Notes: generated by a model from the letters alone, not told the origin. A stretch of 64,000 nucleotides of DNA from Enterobacter sp. SA187 (GCF_001888805.2 NZ_CP019113.1:3348001-3412000); one strand, 5' to 3'. Counted from the first letter of the stretch, positions 47,545-56,424 are shown. A program made the numbers and translations.

Positions 47545-47694
47545 TCAACGCGACAATTTAATCGGCACCTCGTCCGGCGGCGGATCGGGTAAAGGCTGTG
47601 GATGGGGAATGGGATCGGGCACCGGAACCGGGTCAACGGGGATCGGGTCGGTGGGCAGCGTATCAACAGGATTAAACAGATTGAGACGGGACAT
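47545..47694 (-). CDS. ynaL: YnaL-like proline-rich small protein upstream of dbpA
   Basis: 49 codons: MSRLNLFNPVDTLPTD, then a run of alternating prolines (PVDPVPVPDPIPHPQPLP), DPPPDEVPIKLSR and stop. The ATG at 47692-47694 has a near-perfect GGAGGT site, so it is surely translated. The second half matches the E. coli small protein YnaL as I remember it, and that gene also lies by dbpA. Proline-rich and acidic, with no membrane segment. The PPP-Asp sequence is a known type of ribosome-stalling, EF-P-dependent motif. 61 bp separate its stop from the dbpA GTG, so it may be a leader peptide. Confidence 0.8.
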   Translation of the reverse strand: MSRLNLFNPVDTLPTDPIPVDPVPVPDPIPHPQPLPDPPPDEVPIKLSR

Positions 47695-47751
47695 AGTTAC
47701 CTCCGCGTGAATGAAGCACACCTTAAGGGTAGAAGCTCACGGAAAAGAGGC

Positions 47752-47874
47752 AAAAAAAAGCCGACTCTTTAAAGCCGGCGTCGTACGAATCAATTGTGCT
47801 ATGCAGTAATTCAAAAAAAGGAAGTAAGACAATATGGAGCGCAACGCCCATCGCTTGACGTTGCATTCACCTGC
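47752..47874 (-). ncRNA. fnrS: FnrS small RNA
   Basis: Read on the minus strand from 47874 the sequence starts GCAGGTGAATGCAACGTC and runs through GCGTTGCGCTCCATATTG, CTTACTTCC, and an ATTACTGCATAGCACAATTG segment. It ends in the terminator GCCGGC...GTCGGC plus eight T. This is the E. coli FnrS sequence (122 nt) almost base for base, in the same zntB-dbpA interval. FnrS is made without oxygen and with Hfq represses sodA, sodB, maeA, gpmA and other aerobic genes. Confidence 0.95.
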
Positions 47875-47909
47875 GGGAGAGATAGTGCCCTGAATGAACC
47901 GGCGTTTTA

Positions 47910-47923
47910 TTGATTTCGCTCAA
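47910..47923. promoter_or_regulatory. FNR site of fnrS
   Basis: Minus strand TTGAG-cgaa-ATCAA, nine of ten bases of the FNR consensus TTGAT-N4-ATCAA. Its centre is about 42 bp upstream of the FnrS 5' end, the class II activator position. A plausible -10 (ACTATC) lies at 47881-47886. Confidence 0.85.
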
Positions 47924-47969
47924 CTAAGATGGCCTTTTCATGTTTGCATTTTGTTAAAAAGGTTAAAAT

Positions 47970-48953
47970 TTACAACCATTTACTGCGATGTAACCACCAG
48001 GTAACTCCGCCGATCAATACCACCAACATCAGGCAGAAGATCGCAAAGCCGAGATGCCAGCCGCCGCCGGGAATGCCGCCGAGGTTAACGCCGAACAGCC
48101 CGGTCAGGAAGGTACTGGGTAAAAACACCATTGCCATCAGCGACATGGTGTAGCTGCGTCGTGACAATGACTCCTGCATCACCTGGGTGATCTCATCGGT
48201 CATCACGCCCGTACGGGCGATACAGGCGTCGATTTCATCCAGCCCGCGTCCCAGCCGGTCAGAAATATCCTGCATACGGCGGCGCTGATCGTCATTCATC
48301 CACGGAAAACGCTCGCTGGCGAGACGGGCATACACATCCCGCTGCGGCGCCATATAGCGCCGCATTACGATCAGCTGTTTGCGCAGCAGAGCCAGAAAAC
48401 CCCGCGGGGGAATTTGCTGATCGAGCAGGTTATCTTCCAGATCGATGATTTTGTCATGCAGCACTTCGATAAATTCGCTGGCATGATCGGTCAGGGCATC
48501 GCAGACATCCACCAGCCAGCCGCCGACGTCCGTCGGCCCGGTGCCTTCCTGGAGATCGTGCACCACGTCATCCAGCGCCAGCACTTTACGCTGCCGTGTC
48601 GAGACAATCAGCCGCTCATCCATATATAAACGCATCGCCACCAGCTGATCCGGGCGCTCATCGGTGCTGCCGTTAATGCAGCGCAGCGTGATCAGCGTCC
48701 CCTCGCCTAAGCGGCTGACGCGCGGCCGCAGGCTGTCGCCCGCCAGCGCATCGCGCACGTTGTTGGGAAGCAAAGGCGTGGTCGCAAGCCAGGCCGCGCT
48801 CTCCTGATTGGTATAGTTGAGGTGCAGCCAGCATGGATGCTTGTCGTCAATAACGTCTTCATCGCTCAGCGTCGTCACGCCGCCTTTACCATCCAGCAGC
48901 CACGCATAGACTGCATCCGGGACGTTAACGTCCGATCCCTTAATTGCCTCCAC
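47970..48953 (-). CDS. zntB: Zinc transporter ZntB (CorA family)
   Basis: 327 residues from the GTG at 48951-48953 (GGAGGGG site), the exact E. coli length; the frame opens 20 codons earlier. A long cytoplasmic funnel (LHDKIIDLEDNLLDQQIPPRGFLALLRKQL), then two C-terminal helices with GVNLGGIPGG, the counterpart of the CorA GMN motif. Moves zinc across the inner membrane, now thought to be proton-coupled uptake. It lies upstream of fnrS, as in E. coli. Confidence 0.95.
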   Translation of the reverse strand: MEAIKGSDVNVPDAVYAWLLDGKGGVTTLSDEDVIDDKHPCWLHLNYTNQESAAWLATTPLLPNNVRDALAGDSLRPRVSRLGEGTLITLRCINGSTDERPDQLVAMRLYMDERLIVSTRQRKVLALDDVVHDLQEGTGPTDVGGWLVDVCDALTDHASEFIEVLHDKIIDLEDNLLDQQIPPRGFLALLRKQLIVMRRYMAPQRDVYARLASERFPWMNDDQRRRMQDISDRLGRGLDEIDACIARTGVMTDEITQVMQESLSRRSYTMSLMAMVFLPSTFLTGLFGVNLGGIPGGGWHLGFAIFCLMLVVLIGGVTWWLHRSKWL

Positions 48954-48988
48954 GGCCCCTCCGCATTCAGCACTGTAATGAAAACAGT

Positions 48989-50161
48989 CTAGCTGTCTGC
49001 CGGGCTTAAGCAATCAGAAAAGGTGCCAGTGCGCTGAATTTTATGGAGAAATGCCGCGCCTGCCTGCGCCACTGGCTGCGGCGCGTTTTCCAGCCGGAAA
49101 CTGCGCGTTCTGCCCTGGAGTTCAAGCACCTGGCTTTTCAGCACATCCGCCGAGCCGGACAGCTCATCCACCATAGTGACATTGCTTTGGGTGAGTTTTT
49201 CCAGCTCTGACAGCGCCTGGCTGATTTGCGCGATACCTTTTTCCTGTTGCAGCGTTGAAACCGAAATCTCATCCATAAGCTGGCTCACCTGCCCGGCCCC
49301 GGCGACGATCTCCTGCATGTTTTTACCTGCTTCTTCGACCACCTGCGCGCCCTGGCTGACGTTTTGCGTCGTCACCGCGATCAGCGATTTGATGCTTTTG
49401 GCGGCTTCGGCGCTGCGGTGCGCAAGGGTTCTGACCTCTCCCGCTACCACCGAGAAACCTTTACCATGATCCCCCGCACGGGCGGCTTCCACCGCGGCGT
49501 TAAGGGCCAGAATATTGGTCTGGAACGCGATGCCGTCGATCATGGCGATAATGTCGGTCATCTGCTGCGCACAGTCGGTAATGGACTGCATATTGTTCGA
49601 GACTTGATCCATTAGCTCACCGCCCCGGCGCGCGCTGCCGGTGGCTTCGCTGGCGTACTGCGTGGCGCGCCGGGTGTTTTCCGCGTTATTTCTGGTGCTG
49701 GCCGCCATTTGCTCCATGCTGGAAGCGGTCTGGATCAGCGCGGCGGACTGCTCTTCGCTTTTCACCGCCAGCTCCGCGCTGCGGGAGTGCAGCTGCCCGG
49801 AAAGATCCATGGCCGCCTGCGAGGAGGCGCGGATTTCCCGCACCAGCGTGGCGATGTTACTGGAAAGATGATTGATGCCCGGGATCAACCGCCCCGCACA
49901 GTTGTTACCGAAAATCGGGATGGTAATAGATAAGTTACCGGCGATGACTTCATCGATGCTTTTTTTAACGGTATTGATCGGCGAGACTAAATAAAACGTC
50001 ATATATGCCCATAATAAACCGAGCGTTATCAGCGATAAAATAGCCAGCAGAGTAATTAAGGTGCCGTCTTTTGAGACGGCCATCACTATTATTTCCATGA
50101 CAACAAATGTACTCAGCAGGAATAACATGATGAAGGTTCGAACACTAATATGTTTAAGCAT
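48989..50161 (-). CDS. Methyl-accepting chemotaxis protein without periplasmic sensor domain
   Basis: 390 residues from MLKHISVRTFIML, the usual start of chemoreceptors; a start at 50251 would add 30 residues of unlike sequence. Two membrane helices (about 8-29 and 34-59) are separated by only some five residues, so there is no periplasmic ligand domain. A HAMP-like segment and the cytoplasmic signalling hairpin follow, with IDGIAFQTNILALNAAVEAARAGDHGKGFSVVAGEVRTLAHRSAEAAKSI. No NWETF at the end. Divergent from a diguanylate cyclase. The signal sensed is unknown. Confidence 0.85.
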   Translation of the reverse strand: MLKHISVRTFIMLFLLSTFVVMEIIVMAVSKDGTLITLLAILSLITLGLLWAYMTFYLVSPINTVKKSIDEVIAGNLSITIPIFGNNCAGRLIPGINHLSSNIATLVREIRASSQAAMDLSGQLHSRSAELAVKSEEQSAALIQTASSMEQMAASTRNNAENTRRATQYASEATGSARRGGELMDQVSNNMQSITDCAQQMTDIIAMIDGIAFQTNILALNAAVEAARAGDHGKGFSVVAGEVRTLAHRSAEAAKSIKSLIAVTTQNVSQGAQVVEEAGKNMQEIVAGAGQVSQLMDEISVSTLQQEKGIAQISQALSELEKLTQSNVTMVDELSGSADVLKSQVLELQGRTRSFRLENAPQPVAQAGAAFLHKIQRTGTFSDCLSPADS

Positions 50162-50677
50162 AAACAGGCCTGCTAATACGTCAGGGAGGGATTCAGTAGT
50201 TTTATAGCATCTGGAATACCCTTTTTCACTCTCATTTTTAAGGCGCATCATGTTCGCCGTTAATAGCGGAAAGTTTTACCCAAGGGATAATTTTTCACTA
50301 CTTAAAATATTTTCATAAGTGGATAACACTGCATCTGTAGCATAAACGTGTTTGACGCCGCAGCGCGGTTGTCTCAGGGATAAGCATGAAGAAATATTTA
50401 GCGTCCTTTCACACTCCGCCCCTGAAATTTAATGTAGCCACACTTAAATGCGAAGAAATAATGTGCAACGCAAAAGCTAATGCGCCTTTTTAATAATTCG
50501 GTGATAAAGGCTGACGCCAGCCAAAAATTCCGGCGCGCATAATCTGTTATTTGACCGCTTTGTTACAGCGCCTCCTCCCGCCGGGACAGGGTAAAATCGC
50601 TTAATAAACAAACAGCTTTTTAGCGCCTGGTTTGCTAACATAGCGCCCCTTTTACCTGCTATCGACGACCAACCGGC
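50162..50677. other. Long divergent region between chemoreceptor and diguanylate cyclase
   Basis: 516 bp. Near 50251-50277, on the minus strand, AAAACTTT-N11-GGCGAACA is a weak FliA-like promoter for the receptor, supporting its start at 50161. A 35-codon frame at 50386 is listed separately. The rest is AT-rich with no recognisable gene. Confidence 0.45.
50386..50493 (+). CDS. Possible 35-residue small protein
   Basis: ATG at 50386 behind AGGGA (spacing about 8). It would encode MKKYLASFHTPPLKFN, then a Cys-containing tail ending NAKANAPF. No family recognised. Offered because of the ribosome site and the position upstream of the cyclase; it may be chance. Confidence 0.25.
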   Translation: MKKYLASFHTPPLKFNVATLKCEEIMCNAKANAPF

Positions 50678-52258
50678 ATGTCCAAAAAAAGAATCGGGCT
50701 TCGTTCGCTATTGATCATCCTCTCTGTGGGCAGCGTCACGCTGACCTCCCTGCTTCTGCTCAGCACGCTGTGGCTCATACAGAAAGAAAATATTGAGGAC
50801 AGCCTGCTGCGCAGCAATATCGCCTATGCGCGCAAACTGGCGGACACCACCGACGGCTACTTTTCCACAGCGCAGCGCGAACTGGCCTACAGCGCACAGC
50901 AAATCAAAACGCTGCGCGATGAGGATAATCTGCATCGCGAAGCGGAACGGTTACGCCTGCAATCCGGATTTTTTAACTCGGTGGTGATCGTCACCTCCCA
51001 GGCGGTGGTGGCTGCCGCCTCGCCTGAAAGTCTGGGGCTGGTCGGGCAAAAGCTCACCTCTGACGCCACCAGGCGCGCCATCGCCCTTAAACAACCCTTT
51101 ATTTCCAGTCCGTTTATGTCAGCTGCCGGAAATTATGTGGTGTTTATCTCCCAGCCGCTTTATGCCGCTGACGGACATTATCTCGGCTTTGTCGGCGGCT
51201 CTATCTATCTGAAAAAGCCGAGTATGCTGAGCAATATTATCAGCCAGCATTTTTATGAAGATGATTCTCAGGTGAGTATTGTCAGTAACGATGGCAAAGT
51301 TATTTATAACCACGATCCGTCCCTCGTCGGTGGCCATATCGCGGTTAATCCTGATCTTAAAGATAAATTAATCCACGAACAGAGCGGTAAATATTTACTG
51401 ACTCATCAGGGACAGGAATATCTGCTCGGCTATGCCAGCCTGAAGGCGACCGGCTGGAATGTTTTTATTTACGGTACCTCAGATAATGTGCAGCGTATTC
51501 TGGCGCTGACGGCGGAAAACGCCACCTGGATCCTGCTGACGCTGATCAGTCTGATGATCACGCTGGTGGCCTGGCTCTCCTCGCGTATCTCCGCGCCGCT
51601 GGAAAAACTGGCGGAACTGACGCGCTCAGAGGACAGCACCCGCACGCTGAAAGCGCTGCCGGGGATCCAGGCCTGGTATGCGGAGGCGGCGAATCTGCGG
51701 GAAGCGGTGTATCACCACGTGCTGATGATGGTCAACCGGGTCAGCGCGCTGAACGACGAGGCGATGACCGACCCGCTCACTGGCCTGTATAACCGTCGGG
51801 GTTTCAGAGAGATGACCCGCCGCTACCGGCACAGCGATCACCACTGCCTGCTGGCGCTGGATATCGATCACTTTAAGGTGATCAACGACGAGCACGGCCA
51901 TGACGCCGGGGATGCGGTGCTGATAAGCCTGGCGGTATTGCTGAAAGCCGTCTGCCGCGAGAGCGACATTATTAATCGCTTCGGCGGTGAGGAGTTTGTG
52001 ATCTTCCTGCCGGACACCTCGTTGAGCGAGGCCATCGCGCTGGCGGAGCGTATCCGTAAAACGGTGGAAAACACCGATTTCCCGTACACGCACAAGATGC
52101 GGCTTTGCGGCGGCGTGGTCAGTTTGCAGGATGAAGGTAACGATATGGAAGCGGCGCTGCGGCGGGCGGATGTGGCGCTTTATAATGCCAAAGCCAGCGG
52201 CCGCAACCGCGTGATGTTCAGCAAAGGCGATGAGATTTACCCTCACCAGGCGGGATAA
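50678..52258 (+). CDS. Diguanylate cyclase with periplasmic dCache-type sensor
   Basis: 526 residues. TM1 at about 10-34, a periplasmic Cache-like domain (35-280, with SGFFNSVVIV and ISQPLYAADGHYLGFVGGSIYL), TM2 at about 282-302, and a GGDEF domain (about 360-515). The active loop is intact GGEEF (436-440), and an RxxD inhibitory site (RESD, 427-430) sits five residues before it. It should make c-di-GMP in response to a periplasmic ligand and be feedback-inhibited. It lies where E. coli has dgcM, but the domain layout differs, so it is not that orthologue. Confidence 0.9.
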   Translation: MSKKRIGLRSLLIILSVGSVTLTSLLLLSTLWLIQKENIEDSLLRSNIAYARKLADTTDGYFSTAQRELAYSAQQIKTLRDEDNLHREAERLRLQSGFFNSVVIVTSQAVVAAASPESLGLVGQKLTSDATRRAIALKQPFISSPFMSAAGNYVVFISQPLYAADGHYLGFVGGSIYLKKPSMLSNIISQHFYEDDSQVSIVSNDGKVIYNHDPSLVGGHIAVNPDLKDKLIHEQSGKYLLTHQGQEYLLGYASLKATGWNVFIYGTSDNVQRILALTAENATWILLTLISLMITLVAWLSSRISAPLEKLAELTRSEDSTRTLKALPGIQAWYAEAANLREAVYHHVLMMVNRVSALNDEAMTDPLTGLYNRRGFREMTRRYRHSDHHCLLALDIDHFKVINDEHGHDAGDAVLISLAVLLKAVCRESDIINRFGGEEFVIFLPDTSLSEAIALAERIRKTVENTDFPYTHKMRLCGGVVSLQDEGNDMEAALRRADVALYNAKASGRNRVMFSKGDEIYPHQAG

Positions 52259-52278
52259 CGGGCTGGCAAGCCAGCCCG
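52259..52278. terminator. Hairpin between cyclase and mppA
   Basis: CGGGCTGGC-AA-GCCAGCCCG, a perfect 9-bp palindrome filling the gap between two convergent genes; a shared terminator. Confidence 0.75.
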
Positions 52279-52284
52279 CGTCTG

Positions 52285-53901
52285 TCAGTGCTGCAAAATA
52301 TACATCGTGCGGGTGTAAGCCACGTCTTCCGGATTGTTAATCGGATAGCCTTTCAGCCAGGGTTTGATCAGTCGTCCGTTACTGTACTGGTAGATAGGCG
52401 CAATCGGCGCTTTTTCGGCAATGATTTTTTCCGCTTCGTTATAATCGGCATTACGCGCTTCCGCAGTGGTTTCCTGCGCGGCCTGATTCAGTACTTTATC
52501 GTAAGCCGGATCGTTAAAGCGCGAAATATTGCCGCTATGGCTGGAAGCCAGCAGCGACAGGAAAGTTGACGGCTCGTTGTAATCCCCCACCCATGACGCG
52601 CGGATCACATCAAAATTGCCGGTGTTGCGGCTGTCGATGTAGGTTTTCCACTCCTGGTTTTGCAGCTTCACATCCACGCCCAGATTTTTCTTCCACATCG
52701 ACGCCACCGCAATGGCGATTTTCTGGTGCGTTTCCGAGGTGTTATACAGCAAGGTCAGATCCAGCGGGCGCTGCGGGCCGTAACCTGCCGCCTGCAACAG
52801 GGTTTTCGCCTGCGCGTTCCGCTCTTCCTGGCTCATGGAAGCAAAAGGCGATGGCGAAGCTTTAAACCCGGCCGTCACGTCCGGCGTGAAATGCCACGCG
52901 GGTTTCTCGCCGGTGCCCAGCACTTTGTCCGCCATCAGCTGGCGGTCGATGGTCAGGCTTAACGCCAGACGCACACGCGGATCGGCGGTCGGGCCTTTCT
53001 GGGTGTTAAAGGCGTAATAATAGGTGCCCAGCTGCGGCGGCGTGTAGACCTGGCCCGGAATGTCTTTCATCAGCTTCTGATAGAGGTTTTTCGGGAAGGA
53101 TTCGGTGATATCAATATCGTCCGCCAGATAGCGTTTGGTGGCGGCGCTCTCCTGGTTGATCGGCACAAAAGTGACCTGCTGGATCACCGTACGGGCATTG
53201 TCCCAGTAATTGACGTTCGGCACCGCCACCAGTTTTTCGTTCACCACGCGATCTTTTAATACATAAGCGCCGTTACCGATGAGCTTGCCGGGCTTCGTCC
53301 ACTCCGCGCCCTGCTCCACATTCGCTTTCTGTACCGGATAAAACGCGAAGCTGGCGGTCAGATTGGCAAACCAGGGCAGCGGTTTATCAAGCTGAACGCG
53401 CAGCGTGTGGGGGTCAACGGCAGTGACGCCGAGCTTGTCCGGCGTGGCTTTGCCGTCAATGATGTTTTGCGCATTGCTGACGCCCGCCAGCGCCGCAAAC
53501 CAGGCGAATGGCGAAGTGGTTTTCGGATCGACCAGCCGCTGCCAGCTGTAGACAAAATCCTGCGCGGTCACCGGCGTGCCGTCCGACCATTTTGCATCGT
53601 CGCGCAGAGTAAAGGTCCAGACGCGGTTATCGTTGCTCTGCCATTTGGTGGCGACGCCGGGCACCAGCTCGCCCTTCTCATTCTGATTCACCAGCCCTTC
53701 GAACAGATCGCGGATCACCTGGATTTCCGGCAGGCCAACGGCTTTAGCCGGATCCAGTGATGCAGGCTCGTCTTTAATGTGGCGCACCAGCACCTGCTTT
53801 TTCGCCAGCACTGCGCCCGCTGGCACCTCGGCGGCAACAGAAAGCGACGAAAAGCTGCACATCAACAGCGCACAACAGGTTAGCGAAACGGAATGTTTCA
53901 T
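52285..53901 (-). CDS. mppA: Murein tripeptide-binding protein MppA
   Basis: 538 residues (E. coli 537), near-identical in long stretches. Signal peptide (MKHSVSLTCCALLMCS...SVAA), then an OppA-type type II binding-protein fold: DEPASLDPAKAVGLPEIQVIRDLFEGL, WTFTLRDDAKWSDGTPVTAQDFVYSWQR. Binds L-Ala-D-Glu-mDAP in the periplasm and delivers it to the Opp permease. GAGGGG site. Its neighbours mpaA and ycjG complete the recycling route. Confidence 0.96.
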   Translation of the reverse strand: MKHSVSLTCCALLMCSFSSLSVAAEVPAGAVLAKKQVLVRHIKDEPASLDPAKAVGLPEIQVIRDLFEGLVNQNEKGELVPGVATKWQSNDNRVWTFTLRDDAKWSDGTPVTAQDFVYSWQRLVDPKTTSPFAWFAALAGVSNAQNIIDGKATPDKLGVTAVDPHTLRVQLDKPLPWFANLTASFAFYPVQKANVEQGAEWTKPGKLIGNGAYVLKDRVVNEKLVAVPNVNYWDNARTVIQQVTFVPINQESAATKRYLADDIDITESFPKNLYQKLMKDIPGQVYTPPQLGTYYYAFNTQKGPTADPRVRLALSLTIDRQLMADKVLGTGEKPAWHFTPDVTAGFKASPSPFASMSQEERNAQAKTLLQAAGYGPQRPLDLTLLYNTSETHQKIAIAVASMWKKNLGVDVKLQNQEWKTYIDSRNTGNFDVIRASWVGDYNEPSTFLSLLASSHSGNISRFNDPAYDKVLNQAAQETTAEARNADYNEAEKIIAEKAPIAPIYQYSNGRLIKPWLKGYPINNPEDVAYTRTMYILQH

Positions 53902-54060
53902 GAGATCCCCTCAAAAGTAGGTGCCGGCCGGCGAAAGATGAGGTAATTATTTGTTTTAACAACTGGGAAAGCAAACATATCCCTTCAGAAAATAACGATT
54001 TGAAAAGGATCGTGTTTTGCTTAACACTTTTAACCATCACCCGACAGAGTAAGGATGTCT

Positions 54061-54774
54061 ATGTCCGTTTCCCTTCCGCGCGCCGAACGAGGGGCTTTTC
54101 CCCCGCTGACGGAACATTATGGCATCTCCGGGCTTGGGGCGCCGCTGATCTGGTTTCCCGCGCCGCAGGCCTCGTCGGACAGCGGGCTGATCATTGCCGG
54201 TACCCATGGCGATGAAAATGCCGCCGTGGTTACGCTGTCATGCGCGCTGCGGACGTTAAGCCCGCAGTTTCGTCACCATCATGTGGTGCTGGCGGTGAAC
54301 CCGGACGGCTGCCAGCTCGGTTTACGCGCCAATGCGAACGGCGTCGATCTGAACCGCAACTTTCCGGCGGCCAACTGGCGGGCCGGGGACACGGTGTATC
54401 GCTGGAACAGCGCCGCCGAGGCGCGGGATGTGGTATTACAGACCGGCACGACGCCCGGCTCCGAACCGGAAACGCAGGCGCTGTGCCAGTTGATCCACCG
54501 TATTCATCCGGCATGGGTGGTGACCTTTCACGATCCGCTGGCCTGTATTGAAGATCCCGCGCAAAGCGAGCTGGGGGCGTGGCTGGCGCAGGCGTTCGCC
54601 CTGCCGCACGTCACCAGCGTCGGCTATGAAACGCCCGGCTCTTTTGGCAGCTGGTGCGCCGACATTGGCCTGAACTGCATCACCGCCGAGTTTCCGCCCA
54701 TCTCAAACGATGAGGCGAGCGAAATCTATTTGCAGGCGATGATGGATCTGCTGCGCTGGACGCCTCAGAGGTGA
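54061..54774 (+). CDS. mpaA: Murein peptide amidase MpaA
   Basis: 237 residues from the second of two close ATGs; TAAGGA lies seven bases before 54061 and runs into the first ATG at 54055. Zinc carboxypeptidase fold: metal ligands in GTHGDEN, NANGVDLNRNFPAANW, His in TFHDPLACI and the catalytic Glu in TAEFPP. Cuts the gamma-D-Glu-mDAP bond of murein tripeptide in the cytoplasm. Its 3' end overlaps that of ycjG by 10 bp, tail to tail. Confidence 0.95.
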   Translation: MSVSLPRAERGAFPPLTEHYGISGLGAPLIWFPAPQASSDSGLIIAGTHGDENAAVVTLSCALRTLSPQFRHHHVVLAVNPDGCQLGLRANANGVDLNRNFPAANWRAGDTVYRWNSAAEARDVVLQTGTTPGSEPETQALCQLIHRIHPAWVVTFHDPLACIEDPAQSELGAWLAQAFALPHVTSVGYETPGSFGSWCADIGLNCITAEFPPISNDEASEIYLQAMMDLLRWTPQR

Positions 54775-55730
54775 AGCTGACCGGTGGAGAAGCGCAGCCC
54801 CGGCTCCACGTCCACCGCCAGCCAGGTCGGGCCATCCAGATCGGCGAAACGCACTTTTCCCGCCAGCGGCAGCGCCGCGCTGATGGCCCGCGAGGTGCAG
54901 AGCATACAGCCGAGCATCAATCCCAGCCCCTGCGCTGAAGCGGCGTCCGCCAGCGCCAGCGCCTCGGTCAGGCCGCCGGTTTTATCCAGCTTGATGTTGA
55001 TCATCTCATAGCGGCCCTGCAAATTTTGCAGGCAGCTGCGCGTGTGGCAGCTTTCATCGGCGCAGATGGGCAGCGGATGGATAAAATTCGCCAGCATGGC
55101 GTCATCGCTGGCGGGCAGCGGCTGCTCCAGCATCGCTACGCCCAGATCTGCCAGCAACTGGCAGCGTGCCGCCAGCCCTTCGCTGTGCCAGGACTCATTG
55201 GCATCGACAATCAGGGTGGCGTCGGGCACCGCCGAGCGTACCGCCACCAGCCGTTCGCTGATAAACGTATCATCGAGTTTCACCTTCAGCAGACGCGCGC
55301 CCTTTTCCCACAGCGCCGCCGCGCTGGCCGCCATCTGCTGCGGCGTGCCGATCACCACCGTTTGCGCGGTGGTCACCGTGCCCGTCAGCGGCACGTGCAG
55401 GAGATCCATCAGATTCTGTCCTGCGCGACGCGCCTCCAGATCCCACAGGGCGCTGTCCACGGCATTACGCGCCGCGCCAGGCGGCAGGAGCGATTGCAGA
55501 TCCTGACGCGTCAGCCCGCCTTCCAGCTGCGGCACTACGGTCATGATTTGCGCGATCACCGAGGCATCGCTTTCACCATAGCGCGGATAGGGCGTACATT
55601 CGCCCACTGCCCGCACACCATTCTCTTCCAGTTCAACCACCACCACCCGCGCTTCATTGCGGCTGCCACGCGAGATCACAAAGGGCGTATGCAGCGGCCA
55701 GTTCTCTTCATAAACCTTGACGGTTCTCAT
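54765..55730 (-). CDS. ycjG: L-Ala-D/L-Glu epimerase
   Basis: 321 residues, enolase superfamily. The KxK base motif is in LLKVKLDD, metal ligands in VDANESW and after, and the second catalytic Lys in KLDKTGG. Converts L-Ala-D-Glu, released by MpaA, into L-Ala-L-Glu for normal dipeptide breakdown. Divergent from tpx. Confidence 0.95.
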   Translation of the reverse strand: MRTVKVYEENWPLHTPFVISRGSRNEARVVVVELEENGVRAVGECTPYPRYGESDASVIAQIMTVVPQLEGGLTRQDLQSLLPPGAARNAVDSALWDLEARRAGQNLMDLLHVPLTGTVTTAQTVVIGTPQQMAASAAALWEKGARLLKVKLDDTFISERLVAVRSAVPDATLIVDANESWHSEGLAARCQLLADLGVAMLEQPLPASDDAMLANFIHPLPICADESCHTRSCLQNLQGRYEMINIKLDKTGGLTEALALADAASAQGLGLMLGCMLCTSRAISAALPLAGKVRFADLDGPTWLAVDVEPGLRFSTGQLHL

Positions 55731-55847
55731 TCCGTTACTCCTCAGGCGCGATGTGGACAGTATAGTGATGAAAATAGGTTTGCCGAGTTCCTGAATAATC
55801 CCGTAAACTAGCCGCGACGTTAACTATATGTAAACAGGAAGCTATTT

Positions 55848-56354
55848 ATGTCACAACTCGTTCATTTTCAGGGCAATCCGGTCGCTGTTGCCGGCACCAT
55901 TCCCCAGGCTGGCAGCAAAGCGCCGGCATTCACGCTGGTGGCAAAAGATTTAACGGATGTCACGCTGGGCCAGTTCGCGGGCAAACGCAAAGTACTGAAT
56001 GTCTTCCCGAGCATTGATACCGGCGTCTGCGCCGCGTCCGTGCGCAAATTCAACCAGCTCGCCACCGAGATGAAAGACACCGTTGTGCTGTGCATCTCTG
56101 CGGATCTGCCGTTCGCCCATTCCCGTTTTTGCGGCGCGGAAGGTCTGAGCAACGTCATCACCCTTTCCACCCTGCGTAATGCAGAGTTCCTGGAAAACTA
56201 CGGTATCGGCATCACCGAAGGCGCACTGAAAGGCCTGGCGGCCCGTGCAGTTGTGGTGATCGACGAGAACGACACCGTGCTGTTCAGCGAGCTGGTGAAC
56301 GAAATCACCAACGAACCGAATTACGACGCCGCGCTGGCTGCGCTGAAAGCGTAA
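55848..56354 (+). CDS. tpx: Thiol peroxidase Tpx
   Basis: 168 residues, E. coli length. Atypical 2-Cys peroxiredoxin with peroxidatic Cys61 (SIDTGVCAASVRKF) and resolving Cys95 (AHSRFCGAEGL). Reduces alkyl hydroperoxides with thioredoxin. AGGAAG site. Confidence 0.97.
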   Translation: MSQLVHFQGNPVAVAGTIPQAGSKAPAFTLVAKDLTDVTLGQFAGKRKVLNVFPSIDTGVCAASVRKFNQLATEMKDTVVLCISADLPFAHSRFCGAEGLSNVITLSTLRNAEFLENYGIGITEGALKGLAARAVVVIDENDTVLFSELVNEITNEPNYDAALAALKA

Positions 56355-56368
56355 TTTCAGGTTAGTTC

Positions 56369-56398
56369 GCCCGGCGGCGCAGGCTTGCCGGGCTTATC
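56369..56398. repeat. REP unit between tpx and tyrR
   Basis: GCCCGGCGGCGCAGGCTTGCCGGGCTTATCC-type palindrome between convergent genes. Confidence 0.8.
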
Positions 56399-56424
56399 CA
56401 TTACACCCGGCACTCATTTCCCGC

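Noticed and set aside
47834..47893. 19-codon frame MERNAHRL... with a ribosome-like site
   Set aside because: It is the complement of the FnrS sRNA, whose conservation explains the sequence.
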